From contig CAVQEH010000002.1 of NCBI GenBank assembly GCA_963711455.1, positions 124,001 through 188,000 on the forward strand: 64,000 bases of DNA, written 5' to 3'. Below the pieces are notes generated by a model. The model saw nothing but the letters and a program-made list of their open reading frames with translations. It was not told the origin of the DNA and made no database searches. A program made the position numbers and the translations under genes. Positions 60,952-64,000 of the stretch are shown here, one piece after another. This stretch comes from DATFVA01 sp963711455. GTDB lineage: Bacteria > Bacteroidota > Ignavibacteria > Ignavibacteriales > Ignavibacteriaceae. Positions within the stretch are counted from its first letter, which is position 1, and every line of letters starts with the position of its first letter.

Positions 60952-62301
60952 TTAATCTCCGGGAAGCAGAAGTACAAGTTCCATCTGGAGAGCTTTAAAT
61001 TCTGAAGCAATAAAGAAGGCGATATTATTTTTTGCAACAATTTTATCCCAGAATCTTCCTTCTTTACTTATTTTAAAATAATGAGCCTTTTCATTTACTG
61101 AAATGCCCACCGGTGGACGAGCAACATATTCAACCGTAACACCCTGTATTCCTGCCTGGTGAACTGCGAATATTTCTTCATAAGCGGAAATTTTTATGTT
61201 CTTCGGTAATTCGGAAATTATTTTCTTTTCGGGAATATCTCCTGTAACTGCAACAAAGAACTGGGATGATATCTGGTTTGGTGAAAGCTGCCCGACATAA
61301 AGTGTATCTGCCTGTTTCCTAAGAGGAATTATAACATCTCTTCTTTCAACAGTCTTCTGAACATTCAACATTGTATTTATTTCAGTTATCACCTGGTTAA
61401 AAACTTCGTTTAAATGCTTATGATCATAAGACGGAAATTCAGAAGTCCTTATTCCCATATTAGAATATGTTGAAAGCTGACCTGCAAGATTTAGCAGAAG
61501 AACATAAAGATTTTCAGGATGAGTGTTTTGTGATTGGTAGTAATAATTGAGCAACGGAACAAATGAATTGATTGTCTGAAGCATCAACAGAATTTCCACC
61601 TGTGTTATTGATAATTCAGGTTTATGAATTGAGGTTTGTGTACGAAGCTCTTTACTTTTTGAAATAAGAGCTCCCAAAAGTTTTCGCACAAGCTCCTGGA
61701 GTATTTCAGAATTTGAAACTGATAAGGAAGGCGGAATATAATTGTCGTCCATTGTAAACTTTCCATCGGAGCTTCTGGCAATCTCGCCGATTTTTATTGA
61801 TGAAAAATCTTCCAATGATTCATCTCCAAACCTGAACTGGAAATTTGGTTTTGCTATTCCTACCGATCTCATATTAATTCCCGTATTATAATCAACCATA
61901 TCAAGATTCTGCAGAATGAATCGTGTGTTATTATTATTTGAGTTGTCATCTATGCGGCAGTTGTTCCCTGCAATATTCTCTGCCGGTAAGGCAAGAAACA
62001 CATCAAGCTTTTCCGAGGTTGCTTCAAACAGATCTTCAAAGTTCCTGCTTTTGGGAACGGGATCATTGTCTGGCATAGTGAACCCGAAACCATCCGGCAT
62101 GATACCGCTGCAAACAACAAAACCGAATGAACCTCCCGCCAGTGCAGCGGAATCAATCTTCATTTCTCTTATACCCCATAAATTTGGATTTAATAAACGG
62201 AACCTGGAATGAATATTATATTGGTTATAGCGATCCGACTGCTGGAAATGATGCGGATCTAATTTCATTCCTTCGTACCATACAACCTTTTGGAATTTCA
62301 T
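60952..62301 (-). CDS. tssK: T6SS baseplate-membrane connector TssK
   Basis: The product is 449 aa. It has 'KVVWYEGMKLDPHHFQQSDR' at the N-terminus, the strongest TssK mark, then 'LNPNLWGIREMKID' and 'HVLLLNLAGQLSTYS'-like 'YVLLLNLAGQLSTYSNMGIR' and a C-terminal 'VEYVARPPVGISVNEKAHYF'. TssK trimers join the baseplate to the TssJLM membrane complex. Standard length. Confidence 0.95.
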   Translation of the reverse strand: MKFQKVVWYEGMKLDPHHFQQSDRYNQYNIHSRFRLLNPNLWGIREMKIDSAALAGGSFGFVVCSGIMPDGFGFTMPDNDPVPKSRNFEDLFEATSEKLDVFLALPAENIAGNNCRIDDNSNNNNTRFILQNLDMVDYNTGINMRSVGIAKPNFQFRFGDESLEDFSSIKIGEIARSSDGKFTMDDNYIPPSLSVSNSEILQELVRKLLGALISKSKELRTQTSIHKPELSITQVEILLMLQTINSFVPLLNYYYQSQNTHPENLYVLLLNLAGQLSTYSNMGIRTSEFPSYDHKHLNEVFNQVITEINTMLNVQKTVERRDVIIPLRKQADTLYVGQLSPNQISSQFFVAVTGDIPEKKIISELPKNIKISAYEEIFAVHQAGIQGVTVEYVARPPVGISVNEKAHYFKISKEGRFWDKIVAKNNIAFFIASEFKALQMELVLLLPGD

Positions 62302-62340
62302 TTAATTCTTTTTCTCTCCCTTGTTTAAATAATATTTTTT

Positions 62341-62778
62341 TTATTCTTTCTCTACTGAAAGTGAATTGGAGTGAATCTTAATCAAGAAATCGTTAATATC
62401 TTTTACCGGAACAACCTGGAACCAACCATCTTTTGCAGGTGTATGAAAATCGGCGACAATTCCAATATAAACTGCATCTTTATTAATTTCATATTTGTTT
62501 ATACTAATAGAATCGCCGGGCGCCATCAGCTTTTCATATTTTGCACCTGCAATTAAATCATCCCCAAGTGTTTCATCAGGGTTTCGAACTAACGATTCAA
62601 AACTTGCATGACTGAATTTATCTGAATTTCTAAGCTGGTATATTTTTATTACAACAGCATTGCTTTCATTACAGTCACTATCGCAATGTAATGAAACATT
62701 TATCGTTTCGTTTCCGCCGCCGCAGCCTGAAACAATTAGAAGAACTAAAGAAAAAAGGAATAAACTGAGCTTTTTCAT
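62341..62778 (-). CDS. tssJ: T6SS outer-membrane lipoprotein TssJ
   Basis: The product is 145 aa with a lipoprotein signal and lipobox IVSGC (Cys19). The mature part is a small beta-sandwich: 'NAVVIKIYQLRNSDKFSHAS', 'MAPGDSISINKYEINKDAVY' and 'IGIVADFHTPAKDGWFQVVP', all TssJ patterns. A cysteine pair (HCDSDCNES) near residue 33 may form a disulphide. TssJ is absent from the T6SSiii of Bacteroidetes. Confidence 0.92.
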   Translation of the reverse strand: MKKLSLFLFSLVLLIVSGCGGGNETINVSLHCDSDCNESNAVVIKIYQLRNSDKFSHASFESLVRNPDETLGDDLIAGAKYEKLMAPGDSISINKYEINKDAVYIGIVADFHTPAKDGWFQVVPVKDINDFLIKIHSNSLSVEKE

Positions 62779-62801
62779 TTATACTCCCCGGAATTTATCT
62801 A

Positions 62802-64000
62802 TTAATATTCGTTTTTAGATTTACCTGTTAAAATTCTTTTTTGATAACCCTTCATAAACGAAGGTCTGAAAAATTTCTTTTCTATATGATAAGGGTCTGA
62901 AGCATATATTCGATAATTCTCTTTAAGTGCATCCAGGATCTTTGATTTTTTTGCGAATGGTAGAATCTTCCCGAGATCCGGACCTGATTGTTTACCCTTG
63001 CTGTCAATTTCTTTTTCCACCGTATCAGGGTCGAGAGTATCAAGCAGTGCTTTACTACCATCAGTTACCGAGAGTTGATAACCTTCAAGCAAACCAATCT
63101 GGTGAGATAGTAATTTTGAAGTTTCTTCCTTCAGCAGCCCCAATCTCTTTTTTTCATCTTCTGCCGAAATATCGGGGCTGAATAAAAACTCTTTAAATTC
63201 TTTTAGAGATCCTGTTGGAATTGTATGGTAAATTGTTACACCAAAAAATTCCTGCCTGAATTGAAGGAATCCCTGGATTAGTTTAGTGAAGGTATCAAGC
63301 AGAACATCAATGGTTTCAGTAAAATGTGAACGCAGAGAATAATCCTGCATTGATATAGCAGGTCCATTATCCGTTTTAACCTGACGTTTTTGAGCTTCAT
63401 TTGGAAATGAAGTGTTTTTTTCTTTTGGCAAAGATACTTCCAATGGGCGGGAGACAATTTTTTTATCAAGGAAATGTTCCGCAAAATATTCTGCGAAGTA
63501 TTTATTTGTTTCATCTTTTTCAAGAAAATTGAAGCTCTGCATAACTGAAAACTTAAGCATTTCAAGTTTCATCGGCGAAACATCTGAAGAATATTTTTCT
63601 GAAATACGGTTTAAATTTTCCATTATATTATTTACTTCTTCAGCGTAAGGACTTGAAAATACCATTGTTTTCTGGTCGTCCTCGTCTCGGGTTTCCTGTT
63701 CCATTACCAGTTCTGTTATTAATTCATACTCACCAATTTTTATAATGTCTCCGGATTTCAGTGCATTCTCTTCATTGGGAGCAATTCTTTCCTCGTTCAG
63801 ATATGTAAAATTAGAAGACTCAAGATCAACAAGCTGAAGTATCCCCTCGGTATTTAATATTTTTGCATGTTTCCGCGAAATAACTTTGAAGGGGTCAGGT
63901 AGAATAACATCATTTTTCTCATCTCTTCCCATTGAGACCGGAAATCTATCGAAGTCCAATTCTGTAGAAAAAGATGGATCGGATTTTTTACTGATTTTAA
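62802..64000 (-). CDS. tagH: TagH/Fha T6SS scaffold protein, partial at the window edge
   Basis: The frame is open to base 64000, so the start lies outside; the TTG at 63959 is not the real start because coding sequence (ISKKSDPSFSTE) continues upstream. The FHA domain has FPVSMGRDEKND, SRKHAKI and 'LESSNFTYLNEERIAPNEEN', so the phosphothreonine pocket is present although the usual SSNGT is SSNFT. The C-terminal part (from about residue 200 of the visible 400) is the TagH domain: 'LDTFTKLIQGFLQFRQEFFG' and 'FLFSPDISAEDEKKRLGLLK', ending in 'FRPSFMKGYQKRIL'. Phosphorylated Fha normally promotes T6SS assembly under PpkA, PppA and TagF control. Confidence 0.9.
   Translation of the reverse strand, partial: KISKKSDPSFSTELDFDRFPVSMGRDEKNDVILPDPFKVISRKHAKILNTEGILQLVDLESSNFTYLNEERIAPNEENALKSGDIIKIGEYELITELVMEQETRDEDDQKTMVFSSPYAEEVNNIMENLNRISEKYSSDVSPMKLEMLKFSVMQSFNFLEKDETNKYFAEYFAEHFLDKKIVSRPLEVSLPKEKNTSFPNEAQKRQVKTDNGPAISMQDYSLRSHFTETIDVLLDTFTKLIQGFLQFRQEFFGVTIYHTIPTGSLKEFKEFLFSPDISAEDEKKRLGLLKEETSKLLSHQIGLLEGYQLSVTDGSKALLDTLDPDTVEKEIDSKGKQSGPDLGKILPFAKKSKILDALKENYRIYASDPYHIEKKFFRPSFMKGYQKRILTGKSKNEY

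Overview
The window looks like a chromosomal segment from an AT-rich member of the Ignavibacteria or a close relative in the Bacteroidota/FCB group. Three secreted proteins (7933-10119, 13668-14843, 14932-18579) end in the roughly 85-residue 'NYPNPFNPTT ... LLK' sorting domain that directs cargo to the type IX secretion system. A 1435-aa hybrid two-component system of the Bacteroidetes type is also present. This taxonomic call is inference from gene content; no rRNA or tRNA gene is visible.

Left part (1-14.9 kb): a partial beta-flower-like gene and a PIN-like gene on the minus strand have cassette-like boundary repeats. A 1.4-kb stretch without genes but with short tandem repeats follows. Then comes a plus-strand series: the hybrid sensor/AraC regulator, two tiny membrane proteins, a T9SS cargo protein, an OmpA-family protein followed by a frame-disrupted shorter paralogue, a DUF4412-like protein, a lipoprotein and a second T9SS cargo protein. 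A strong bidirectional terminator at 14862-14897 closes this half.

Right part (14.9-64 kb): everything is on the minus strand and most of it is one large type VI secretion (T6SS) locus. From 64 kb downward the order is tagH(fha), tssJ, tssK, tssL, tssM (split by a frameshift), tagF, tssA, tssB, tssC, hcp, tssE, tssF, tssG, clpV, vgrG and PAAR, so all 13 core components are present. The presence of tssJ/L/M makes this the canonical proteobacterial-type apparatus, not the T6SSiii of Bacteroidetes. A strong terminator just after hcp probably raises hcp output relative to tssE and later genes.

Downstream of PAAR is a cargo block (31.5-42 kb). It holds a 1853-aa protein with an OmpA domain interrupted by a peptidoglycan-binding domain, a complete subtilisin domain and five Ig-like repeats; a PrcB-like small protein; a free copy of the module found at the C-terminus of PAAR; a 783-aa protein with the same interrupted OmpA domain joined to a C39-like cysteine peptidase; a lipoprotein overlapping it by ATGA; and a DcrB/Eag-type chaperone. 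I read these as two peptidase effectors with candidate immunity proteins, an adaptor and a chaperone.

Further downstream (18.6-31.5 kb) is an envelope signalling block. Three adjacent genes share one plan, a cytosolic signalling head, one membrane segment and a periplasmic tail: an FHA domain with a lytic transglycosylase, a PP2C phosphatase with TPR and a lectin-like domain, and a Ser/Thr kinase with PEGA repeats. Around them lie four CsgG-like proteins (three with TPRs), two paralogous outer-membrane barrel candidates and a lipoprotein. With TagF and TagH this resembles a greatly extended threonine-phosphorylation pathway controlling the T6SS.
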